Of a stretch of 17,808 bases of DNA, positions 6,343 through 12,686 are shown piece by piece; positions within the stretch are counted from its first letter, which is position 1, and every line of letters begins with the position of its first letter. The DNA is from Patescibacteria group bacterium (GTDB lineage: Bacteria; Patescibacteriota; Patescibacteriia; UBA2169): NCBI GenBank assembly GCA_018830465.1, contig JAHJSI010000013.1, positions 1 through 17,808 of the forward strand, given 5' to 3'. A model generated the notes under the pieces. The model worked only from the letters and a program-made list of their open reading frames with translations. It was not told the DNA's origin and did no database searches. A program made the translations under genes and the position numbers.

Positions 6343-6753
6343 TGTTCAATACGTCTAAAAGTGTTCAAACCCTCTTTTGAATCGTCAACAAGTATGTTTG
6401 GAACTGTTTGAAATTTTTTGCTAATATTAGCCAAAGTTATCCACAGCACCTGTGGATTTCATGTTAATTGTATATATAACTTACAGTGGAACACTGATAT
6501 ATAAACCAGTATAAAACAGTTGATGCTCGGTTAATAATCACACTTCAGCTGTGCATTAAAATTTTTGATTTTAAAGCTGCCTATATTTTGCACAGGTTAT
6601 ATTATCACCCATGCCCATACTTACACAGATATTATCCATGCGCGCCATCTCAAAATCGCGCGTCAAATATGCATAAAATGATTTTATGCACTTCATCCAC
6701 ATCTTTATAATTATAATTATTAGTTTTATATATAAATTATTTATTAATATTAG
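6343..6753. other. oriC: Candidate replication origin (DnaA boxes plus AT-rich unwinding stretch)
   Basis: A perfect DnaA box TTATCCACA lies at 6437-6445. It is part of an 8+3+8 palindrome with 6450-6457, and a weaker box TGTGGATTT follows at 6451-6459. TTTTGCACA (6586-6594) fits the TTWTNCACA consensus, TCATCCACA (6693-6701) has one difference, and TTATCCATG (6632-6640) has two. A 9+3+9 perfect inverted repeat (6670-6690, TGCATAAAA arms) precedes the last box. Directly after it, 6702-6753 has only three G/C in 52 bases, as expected of a DNA unwinding element. Genes diverge on both sides and the gyrA-rpmH-rnpA cluster is near. dnaA is not in the window, so this is an inference from layout. 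No gene is seen in 6219-6818. Confidence 0.55.
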
Positions 6754-6779
6754 ACACCAAGCTTTAAGTATCATATAAT
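6751..6779 (+). promoter_or_regulatory. trxA-trxB promoter
   Basis: TAGACA (6751-6756, five of six) and a perfect TATAAT (6774-6779) are 17 nt apart, the ideal spacing. The start would be near 6786 and the leader about 33 nt. The -35 abuts the AT-rich stretch of the origin candidate, so transcription would run away from it. Confidence 0.65.
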
Positions 6780-6818
6780 AACTCTTGCGCTTGCAATAAA
6801 AATTAACTCAAACAAAAC

Positions 6819-7136
6819 ATGCCAAAAGAATTAACCTTAACAGACCAAAATTTTAAAGAAAAAATAAAGCAAGGCGTTGTGCTGGTGGATTTTTGGGCGC
6901 CTTGGTGCGGACCATGCCAACAGCAAGGGCCAATTATTGAAGAACTTGCCAAAGAAGTGACAAACGCAAAGGTTGGAAAACTGAATATTAATAATAACCA
7001 AGCAATAACATCAGAGTTTGAAATAATGAGTGTTCCTACTTTAATTATTTTTAAAGATGGAAAGCCAATTGAGACATTGGTGGGAGTATACCAGAAAAAG
7101 GATTTAAAAAAGAAGATTGAGATAGCCGCAAAATAG
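6819..7136 (+). CDS. trxA: Thioredoxin
   Basis: This cytosolic dithiol reductant passes electrons to target disulfides and is itself reduced by the thioredoxin reductase encoded next door. The 105 residues have normal thioredoxin length. The redox motif WCGPC is at residues 29-33 in the context VDFWAPWCGPC, and the cis-proline is in SVPTLIIF (P73). Compared with the usual CGPCK the residue after the motif is Gln (CQQQGP), a modest deviation. The gene has its own strong promoter and is followed by trxB after 15 bp. Confidence 0.96.
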   Translation: MPKELTLTDQNFKEKIKQGVVLVDFWAPWCGPCQQQGPIIEELAKEVTNAKVGKLNINNNQAITSEFEIMSVPTLIIFKDGKPIETLVGVYQKKDLKKKIEIAAK

Positions 7137-7151
7137 GCGCATAATTATAAT

Positions 7152-8075
7152 ATGCCAGATGAAAAACAATTAATTATAATCGGATCAGGGCCTGCGGGCT
7201 ATACTGCGGGAATTTATGCTTCACGCGCGCAGATAAAGCCATTGCTTTTTACAGGAGAAGAGCCAGGCGGGCAATTAATAGGAACAACAGAAGTGGAAAA
7301 TTATCCAGGATTTGAGGATGGGGTGCAAGGTCCAGAGCTGATGCAAAAATTCCGCAAGCAAGCAGAAAAATTTGGCGCTGAAATTATGGATGCTAAGGTT
7401 GATAAGGTAGATTTCAAGGAGAGGCCATTCAAAATTTGGTCCGCGGACAAGGAATACAACGCAAACATAGTGATTATTGCAACAGGCGCGTCCGCTGTGT
7501 GGCTTGGGCTTGAGAATGAAGCACGGCTAAAAGGCAGGGGCGTGTCTTCGTGCGCGACATGCGATGGATTTTTCTTTAAAAATAAAGATGTGGTTGTTGT
7601 TGGAGGCGGTGACGTTGCTTTAGAAGACGCGATATTTTTAACAAAGGTTGCAAAATCAGTAAAAGTAATTCATCGCAGGGATGAGTTGCGCGCGTCGGAA
7701 TTTATGCAAGCGCGCGCAAAGAAAAATAAGAAAATTGAGTTTATGTGGAATACGGATGTAATAGATGTGCTTGGCAAGGACAAGGTTGAGGCAGTGCGCG
7801 TGAAAAATAATCAGACAAACGAAGAATCAGAGATTAAGTGCGAAGGAGTGTTTGTTGCGATAGGCCATCATCCTAATACAGAAATATTTAAAGGTCAGAT
7901 TGAAGTTGATAAAAAGAAAGGATATATTATTGTGCATGATGGATCAAAAACCTCTGTAGAGGGCGTGTTTGCGGCTGGTGATGTGCATGATTTTAATTAC
8001 AGGCAAGCTGTCACAGCAGCTGGATTTGGATGTATGGCAGCAATGGATTGCGAGCGCTGGCTTGAGGAAAATTAA
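7152..8075 (+). CDS. trxB: Thioredoxin reductase (NADPH, FAD)
   Basis: This flavoenzyme transfers electrons from NADPH through FAD and a cysteine pair to thioredoxin. The 307 residues match the low-molecular-weight bacterial type. The FAD fold GSGPAGYTAGIYASRA is at 11-26, the redox-active CATC at 134-137 and the NADPH fold GGGDVALEDA at 151-160. HRRDELR (174-180) is the signature for the NADPH 2'-phosphate, and the C-terminal FAD motif is FAAGDVHDFNYRQAVTAAGFG. All catalytic elements are intact. It is co-transcribed with trxA. The stop at 8075 is followed at once by an 86-bp imperfect palindrome. Confidence 0.95.
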   Translation: MPDEKQLIIIGSGPAGYTAGIYASRAQIKPLLFTGEEPGGQLIGTTEVENYPGFEDGVQGPELMQKFRKQAEKFGAEIMDAKVDKVDFKERPFKIWSADKEYNANIVIIATGASAVWLGLENEARLKGRGVSSCATCDGFFFKNKDVVVVGGGDVALEDAIFLTKVAKSVKVIHRRDELRASEFMQARAKKNKKIEFMWNTDVIDVLGKDKVEAVRVKNNQTNEESEIKCEGVFVAIGHHPNTEIFKGQIEVDKKKGYIIVHDGSKTSVEGVFAAGDVHDFNYRQAVTAAGFGCMAAMDCERWLEEN

Positions 8076-8161
8076 GCGGCCAAGGGGTATGAAATTTTTT
8101 CGACTCCGAAGGGTCGCTTCGCTCCATCATTCTCACTCAAAAATTTACACCCCTTACCCGC
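8076..8161. repeat. Imperfect palindrome between trxB and gdhA
   Basis: Left blocks GCGG (8076-8079), AAGGGGT (8082-8088) and AAATTTTT (8092-8099) pair in order with AAAAATTT (8139-8146), ACCCCTT (8149-8155) and CCGC (8158-8161), leaving only small internal loops. Inside is a second small hairpin, CGAAG/CTTCG (8107-8121). No T-tract follows, so it is not an ordinary intrinsic terminator, but it would still form a strong structure in RNA and end 18 nt before gdhA. Confidence 0.65.
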
Positions 8162-8179
8162 AATAATATATTTAAATAT

Positions 8180-9397
8180 ATGTCAGCGTTTGATAATGCA
8201 ATGACACAATTAGGTTTAGCGGCAGAAAAACTCGGGCTTAAAGAGTCTGATATTTTAAAACTTCGCGAGCCAAACAAGGTTTATGAGTTTGATATTCCTG
8301 TTCAAATTGATGATGGTTATGAAAAGATATTTAATGGGTATAGGGTGCAATTCAATAATGCGCGCGGACCATACAAAGGCGGAATACGATATCACCCGCA
8401 AGTGGATCTTGATGAAATGAAAGCGCTCGCGTTTTGGATGGCTATTAAGACCGCTGTTGTAAACATTCCAATGGGCGGAGGCAAGGGCGGAGTATCAGTT
8501 GACCCAAAAAAGCTCTCAAAGAGCGAATTAGAGAAGCTCTCTCGCGGCTGGGTGCAGAAGATGGCAGAGCATATTGGCCCGCGAAAAGATGTTCCAGCTC
8601 CTGATGTAAATACAACTCCGCAGATTATGGCTTGGATGTCTGATGAGTATGCGAAATTAACTAACGATTCGTCTGGGGCAACATTTACTGGCAAGCCGCT
8701 GGATAAAGGCGGAAGCGAAGGCCGTGAGTCCGCGACCGGCCAAGGCGGTTTTTATTGCTTAGATGAGATTACAAAGCGTCTGAGCATGAATCCATCACAG
8801 ACTTGCATTATAATTCACGGGTTTGGAAATGTTGGATTTCATTTTGCGCGCCTAGTCCATGACGCAGGATATAAGATTGTTGGACTTTCAGATTCAAAAG
8901 GCGGAATATATAATGCAGATGGTTTGGATGTTGATGATGTAATGCGCGTCAAAAAAGACAAAGGATCTGTTATAAATTATGAGGCAGAAAAAATTGGTGG
9001 TAGCGCGATTTTAGAAAAGCAGTGCGACATACTTGTTCCAGCTGCTCTAGAGAATGTGATTACAAAAGATAATGCAGATAAAATTAAAGCAAAGGTTGTG
9101 CTGGAGATGGCTAATGGCCCGACAACTCCTGAAGCAGATAAAATTTTGCGCGACAAAGGCGTGTATGTAGTGCCAGATGTGCTTGCGAACGCTGGGGGCG
9201 TGACAGTAAGCTATTTTGAGTGGCAGCAAAATCTCGCGTCCGAACATTGGAGCGAATCTGATGTGTTGGCTAAATTAGAGCCGATTATGCGTAAGTCTTT
9301 CAATGCTGTCTGGAAAGCGCATGAGGAGCATAATATTGATCTGCGCACTGCCGCGTTCATGCTTGCTGTGAAGCGGATTGTGAGCGCGATGAAATAA
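8180..9397 (+). CDS. gdhA: Glu/Leu/Phe/Val dehydrogenase, probably glutamate dehydrogenase
   Basis: The enzyme interconverts glutamate and 2-oxoglutarate plus ammonia with a nicotinamide cofactor. The 405 residues fit the hexameric class. The substrate-site GPYKGGIRYHP is at 63-73, with K90 in MAIKTAV and the catalytic lysine in PMGGGKGG (K102). The catalytic aspartate is in APDVNT (D142), and the Rossmann motif GFGNVG is at 214-219. An acidic residue at the end of the second Rossmann strand (LSDSKGG, D238) suggests NAD+ preference; this is inference. The C-terminal NAGGVTVSYFEWQQN motif is typical. ATG at 8180; no clear Shine-Dalgarno or promoter seen. In an organism with few biosynthetic genes it would link amino-acid catabolism to NADH or NADPH. 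Confidence 0.92.
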   Translation: MSAFDNAMTQLGLAAEKLGLKESDILKLREPNKVYEFDIPVQIDDGYEKIFNGYRVQFNNARGPYKGGIRYHPQVDLDEMKALAFWMAIKTAVVNIPMGGGKGGVSVDPKKLSKSELEKLSRGWVQKMAEHIGPRKDVPAPDVNTTPQIMAWMSDEYAKLTNDSSGATFTGKPLDKGGSEGRESATGQGGFYCLDEITKRLSMNPSQTCIIIHGFGNVGFHFARLVHDAGYKIVGLSDSKGGIYNADGLDVDDVMRVKKDKGSVINYEAEKIGGSAILEKQCDILVPAALENVITKDNADKIKAKVVLEMANGPTTPEADKILRDKGVYVVPDVLANAGGVTVSYFEWQQNLASEHWSESDVLAKLEPIMRKSFNAVWKAHEEHNIDLRTAAFMLAVKRIVSAMK

Positions 9398-9411
9398 TTT
9401 TCTAATTGTTG

Positions 9412-9417
9412 TATAAT
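9412..9417 (+). promoter_or_regulatory. Candidate -10 box directly before the methyltransferase gene
   Basis: A perfect TATAAT lies 9 nt before the ATG at 9427. If used, transcription would start at about 9424 and the message would be nearly leaderless. No good -35 accompanies it, so this is tentative. Confidence 0.3.
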
Positions 9418-9426
9418 ACAATCACT

Positions 9427-9969
9427 ATGGAGGATAAAGAAACACAGTTCTTAAATCCAGATGAGATAATCAAGCAGATTAATTTGAAGCCAGGTGATCA
9501 GGTTGGAGATTTAGGATGCGGAACAGGATATATGTCATTTGCTGGTTCGCGCGTTGTCGGAGAAAAAGGCAGAATATTTGCTGTTGATGTTCAAAAGTAT
9601 GTGCTTGAGCAAGTAAAAAAAGAAGCGCAAATGGAAAATTTGGCTAATATTCAAACAATTTGGTCTGATTTAGAGATGTTAGGAGCAACTGATATTACAG
9701 AACACTCTCTTGATATGGTATTTTTGGTTAATATATTATTTCAAGTGCAGAATAAGCAAGTTGTGTTCACTGAAGCAAAGCGGTTATTAAAGCAAGCAGG
9801 CAAAATATTGGTTGTTGACTGGAAGCCAGGCAATATGAGTATTGGGCCAAATGCGGATAAAAGAGTTGATTTGGCTAATATTAGGCAAATTGCACAAGCA
9901 TCAGCATTATCTGAAGAAAAAGAAATAAACGCGGGTAAATATCATTTTGGAGTGTTATTTAAAACATGA
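9427..9969 (+). CDS. Class I SAM-dependent methyltransferase
   Basis: The 180-residue product has a Rossmann methyltransferase fold. Motif I is GDLGCGTGYMSFAG (residues 27-40), the acidic motif II is IFAVDVQKYVLEQVKKEA, and the motif IV region is SLDMVFLVNILFQV, followed by EAKRLLKQAGKILVVDWKP. This matches UbiE/Methyltransf_11 or 31-type small enzymes, but the substrate cannot be read from sequence. I use the ATG at 9427, which gives MEDKETQFLNP; a TTG 21 nt upstream would start within the -10-like TATAAT region. It overlaps the next gene by ATGA, so the pair is translationally coupled, hinting at a membrane-associated or lipid-related substrate. Confidence 0.82.
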   Translation: MEDKETQFLNPDEIIKQINLKPGDQVGDLGCGTGYMSFAGSRVVGEKGRIFAVDVQKYVLEQVKKEAQMENLANIQTIWSDLEMLGATDITEHSLDMVFLVNILFQVQNKQVVFTEAKRLLKQAGKILVVDWKPGNMSIGPNADKRVDLANIRQIAQASALSEEKEINAGKYHFGVLFKT

Positions 9970-10367
9970 CAGATCAAATTTTACATCTTTTATCTCCGGC
10001 ATATTTATTTCATAAATCATTAGGTCCATTCCAATCAAATCTGGCTTATATTTTTGCTGTATTTAATGTTTTGTTAATTTTAATTGCGATAATTTCGCGA
10101 AGATTAGCAAAAAATAAAGACTTATTTGCAAAAAAAGCAGTTCAAAAGTATGGAGCATTTGCATGGACAATGGGTTCTATTGGTATAATTTTGTATATTT
10201 TTCGCCAGATTAATGTGCTTTATTTGTCAGCGCCAATAATTGTTTTGATTTGGTTAGTTATTTTAATAATTTGGCTAATACTAGTGCTTAAGTATAGATT
10301 TTTTGTTGTTCCAATTCGCAGAAAGGATTTAATGCAAGACAAAGGCAAACGCGAATATATTCCATAG
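9966..10367 (+). CDS. Small membrane protein, function unknown
   Basis: I do not recognise this family. The 133 residues contain three predicted membrane helices, at about 25-44, 62-79 and 84-109, and a basic C-terminal tail (RRKDLMQDKGKREYIP). By the positive-inside rule the tail and the RRLAKNKDLFAKKAVQK loop between the first two helices are cytoplasmic. The start ATG overlaps the stop of the methyltransferase (ATGA), so both are made from one message and may act together. Base composition is like the neighbours. No cysteine, histidine or other catalytic cluster is visible. Confidence 0.7.
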   Translation: MTDQILHLLSPAYLFHKSLGPFQSNLAYIFAVFNVLLILIAIISRRLAKNKDLFAKKAVQKYGAFAWTMGSIGIILYIFRQINVLYLSAPIIVLIWLVILIIWLILVLKYRFFVVPIRRKDLMQDKGKREYIP

Positions 10368-10384
10368 AAAATTTATACATAAAC

Positions 10385-10759
10385 ATGAGAGGATCAAAAA
10401 CACAAAATCTTGGAGACTGGGGAGAGAGAGTGGCTGCATGGTGGCTTCAAAAAAGGGGTTATAAAATCATAAAACAGCATTATACAACGCGTTTTGGAGA
10501 AATAGACCTGATTGCGCAGGATGGTAATCAGGTTGTTTTTATTGAGGTGAAGCTGCGGCTGGGGATAAGCAGTGGATTGCCAGAAGAATCAGTAAATTTT
10601 GAAAAACAAAAACGCATGAAAAAGACAATTTTAGCTTATATTAGCGCAAATTCAATAGAAGATTTTCGTGTTGATGTAATATCTATTTCTAAAGGACATA
10701 AGGATAATAAGCTGAAGTTGCGGCATCATGTGGCAGTATCGGATATGTTTGTTATGTGA
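10385..10759 (+). CDS. YraN/UPF0102 family endonuclease-like protein
   Basis: The 124 residues carry the restriction-endonuclease-like core of the family. They are GDWGERVAAWWLQKRGYKII at 10-29 (E14), FGEIDLIA at 37-44 (E39, D41) and VVFIEVKLR at 50-58 (E54 and K56 of the E-x-K triad). These acidic residues are the metal-binding set of PD-(D/E)XK nucleases. The cellular role of YraN proteins is poorly known; links to DNA processing or uptake have been proposed. The C-terminal part (FRVDVISISK..LRHHVAV) fits the family pattern. The gene starts 17 bp after the membrane-protein gene and is probably the last of that operon. Confidence 0.88.
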   Translation: MRGSKTQNLGDWGERVAAWWLQKRGYKIIKQHYTTRFGEIDLIAQDGNQVVFIEVKLRLGISSGLPEESVNFEKQKRMKKTILAYISANSIEDFRVDVISISKGHKDNKLKLRHHVAVSDMFVM

Positions 10760-10875
10760 TTAGTATTTGTTATCCATAGTATATACACAGTTTTATTAAC
10801 ATTGCGCATTTTTATTTTTTTAAAATATGGAGTACAATTTAATTAATCGTTCTTTTGGGTTATAGTGTTGAATTT

Positions 10876-10965
10876 CAAGGGGGGCAAGTATTCTAGACCT
10901 TATTTCTTTTCTATTAAAAAATAATAATAGAAGAGGCATAAGAATTTGGATACTTGCCTCTTCTG
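10876..10965 (+). promoter_or_regulatory. 90-nt palindromic leader hairpin upstream of the surface-protein gene
   Basis: Two 41-nt arms (10876-10916 and 10925-10965) surround an 8-nt loop. By direct comparison 29 of 41 positions are Watson-Crick pairs, and 7 of the 12 others become G-U pairs if the plus strand is transcribed. The inner stem is 10899-10916 with 10925-10942; the outer stem GGCAAGTAT (10883-10891) pairs with ATACTTGCC (10950-10958). AGAAGAGGCA (10929-10938) can instead pair with TGCCTCTTCT (10955-10964), giving an alternative fold. The element ends 13 nt before the ATG. The rest of the 10760-10978 spacer shows only weak promoter-like words (TACAAT 10833-10838, TATAGT 10861-10866). 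Confidence 0.7.
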
Positions 10966-10978
10966 TTAATAGGTTGCT

Positions 10979-12595
10979 ATGACCAATCAAAATTTTTATT
11001 ATCGTTCTTTCAAGGAATCTATAAAATTTATAATATTTAGCGTAATAACTGCCTTTCTGTTGGCTAGTATTTTTGTTATTTCCGGATTTGATAAAGCCAA
11101 TGCTTCATCAGCGCCAGTTTTAATATCTCCTAGCCATGGAGAGGTATTTGATACTCCAATGCCAGAGATTTCTGGAACAGCTCAAGGAGCAGATGAGGTT
11201 CTTATTTATATTGATAATATTTTAAATGGAAAAGCAAAGGTTGTTGACGGCAAATTCAGCTATTATCCATTTTTGCCGCTCTCGTCTGGAAATCATAAAA
11301 TTGTTGTTCAAGCGCAAGGCGTGGATTTTCCGGTTTCAATAGAAATAATACCCAACCCTGCTCCAACATTTCTTGCTCCAGAGCAAGGCGCTCGAGCAGG
11401 ACAGGATCGCATATGGGTTGGAGGCGTTGCTAAAAATGATTCTTTAGTCCGCGTCTTGGTTAATGGGCAAGAAATGGCCAGAACAAATGTTAAAAATCAC
11501 GCGTCTGGCGCAGGAAGCTTTAGCGCAGAGCTTAAAGATTTGCCTTTGGGTGTTCATATTATTACATCAATTGCTAGAGATTCTCGCGGAAAAGAAAGTT
11601 TTACCTCTGATGTGCTAATAATTAATATAATGCCGCCAACTCCAGCTCCCATATTGAACAAGCCGATTGTTAATGCGTATTCTGGAATTGAGAGGCCTTT
11701 TATAACTGGTTTTGCTAAGAATAATTTAGAGATTTCAATTGTTGTTAACGACAAGATTGTAAAAAAAATGCCTTTAGGCGCTGACCCTTCTGGCACAATT
11801 TCATTTTCTTGGCAGCCAAGTAAGGCGTTTTCTCTTGGGAATCATAAAATAGAAGCATTTGCGTCAGACGATGGCAAGCTGTCTAATAATTCTAAACCAG
11901 TTTATTGGCAAGTTGGCGAAGCAGCTGAAGCAGGCAAGGATCCATATGAACCAGAAACAGACCAAGACCCATTAAGCGTTTCAGAGCCAAGAGAGCAAGA
12001 CATTCTTATTGTTCAGGATCCAAAAGACTCCTCTCCTCTTGCTGTTCAGGATGATTTAGACGCTCAGACGCAAGAAGAGCCGGTTGTTCCTGATGAAGTT
12101 GAGCCAGATCTGCTTGAAGATGATATTCAAGGACGAATCGCGGCTGATGATGACTTAATATTAGGGGCGCAGGATAGTTTATATGATGCCCAAGACCAAC
12201 TTGGAGTTACAGATGCGGCTGATGATAAAATAGTAGAAATCGCTCCAGGCGCGGTTGTGCGCGATGTTGCTGGTGTGGATGATGAAGAATTTACATTTAA
12301 TACTTCTTTGATAATCGGGATTGTTATCTTAGTATTTTTACTGCTTTCCATCTTGGTTTGGTATATACAGGAAAAGAGAGCGGAAATCGGAGATAGGGTT
12401 GTAAATATTTTCAGAGAAGACGAAGAAGGAAATGATTTTGGGATGAGCCGGGATAATGACTTTGAATATACTAGCCCAGAAGACAAAGACGTAGAGCCGC
12501 CAGAGCCTCCTCGCCCAGAACCGCCTTCATATGAGCCGCCTCCAAGAAGAGAAGGACCAGAAGATCTTCCCCCGCCTCCACCGCCGATGTTCTAG
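10979..12595 (+). CDS. Surface-exposed membrane protein with Ig-like repeats and proline-rich tail
   Basis: The 538-residue product has a basic N-end, a hydrophobic signal segment at about 17-36 and a plausible AxA cleavage site (ANA-SS, after residue 42). Three Ig-like beta-sandwich modules follow at about 45-124, 129-217 and 222-312. They share proline starts (APVLISPSHG, APTFLAPEQG, APILNKPIVN) and strand motifs such as GNHKI. Next come an acidic, proline/aspartate-rich linker (313-440), one strong membrane helix (443-463, LIIGIVILVFLLLSILVWYI) and a charged cytoplasmic tail ending in many prolines (506-538). No enzyme domain is seen. It may be a cell-envelope or adhesion protein with a tail that binds intracellular partners. 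Exact family unknown; a 90-nt hairpin precedes it. Confidence 0.78.
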   Translation: MTNQNFYYRSFKESIKFIIFSVITAFLLASIFVISGFDKANASSAPVLISPSHGEVFDTPMPEISGTAQGADEVLIYIDNILNGKAKVVDGKFSYYPFLPLSSGNHKIVVQAQGVDFPVSIEIIPNPAPTFLAPEQGARAGQDRIWVGGVAKNDSLVRVLVNGQEMARTNVKNHASGAGSFSAELKDLPLGVHIITSIARDSRGKESFTSDVLIINIMPPTPAPILNKPIVNAYSGIERPFITGFAKNNLEISIVVNDKIVKKMPLGADPSGTISFSWQPSKAFSLGNHKIEAFASDDGKLSNNSKPVYWQVGEAAEAGKDPYEPETDQDPLSVSEPREQDILIVQDPKDSSPLAVQDDLDAQTQEEPVVPDEVEPDLLEDDIQGRIAADDDLILGAQDSLYDAQDQLGVTDAADDKIVEIAPGAVVRDVAGVDDEEFTFNTSLIIGIVILVFLLLSILVWYIQEKRAEIGDRVVNIFREDEEGNDFGMSRDNDFEYTSPEDKDVEPPEPPRPEPPSYEPPPRREGPEDLPPPPPPMF

Positions 12596-12601
12596 GGTTG
12601 C

Positions 12602-12630
12602 TTGATTAATAAATTTGATTGTGTTATCTT
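12602..12630 (+). promoter_or_regulatory. Candidate nusA promoter
   Basis: TTGATT (12602-12607) and TATCTT (12625-12630) are 17 nt apart, four matches each to consensus. The predicted start near 12637 falls inside the left arm of the hairpin that follows, so promoter and terminator-like element overlap. Confidence 0.35.
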
Positions 12631-12665
12631 AAAAATAGCTAGTTTAATAGACTAGCTATTTTTTA
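12631..12665 (+). terminator. Intrinsic terminator after the surface-protein gene
   Basis: AAAAATAGCTAGT (12631-12643) and ACTAGCTATTTTT (12651-12663) form a perfect 13-bp stem with a 7-nt loop, followed by further T. The A-run/T-run symmetry means it could terminate transcription from either side. It lies 35 bp after the surface-protein stop and 22 bp before nusA. Confidence 0.75.
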
Positions 12666-12686
12666 TAGAAAATTAGGAGAAAACTT

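Noticed and set aside
6571..6774. 67-codon minus-strand reading frame in the origin-like spacer
   Set aside because: It runs through the AT-rich stretch and palindromes, has a composition of Ile/Asn/Lys/Met expected of random AT-rich DNA, and has no recognisable motif or ribosome site.
5780..6818. CRISPR-like array in the repeat-rich tRNA spacer
   Set aside because: Repeats are few, of different lengths and mostly inverted; there is no regular repeat-spacer period and no cas gene.
7146..7151. TATAAT directly before the trxB start codon as a promoter
   Set aside because: It abuts the ATG, so transcription would begin inside the coding region; trxB is better explained as co-transcribed with trxA.
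10769..10777. TTATCCATA as a DnaA box in the spacer before the surface-protein gene
   Set aside because: Two differences from consensus, single copy, no neighbouring boxes and no local cluster as in 6437-6701.
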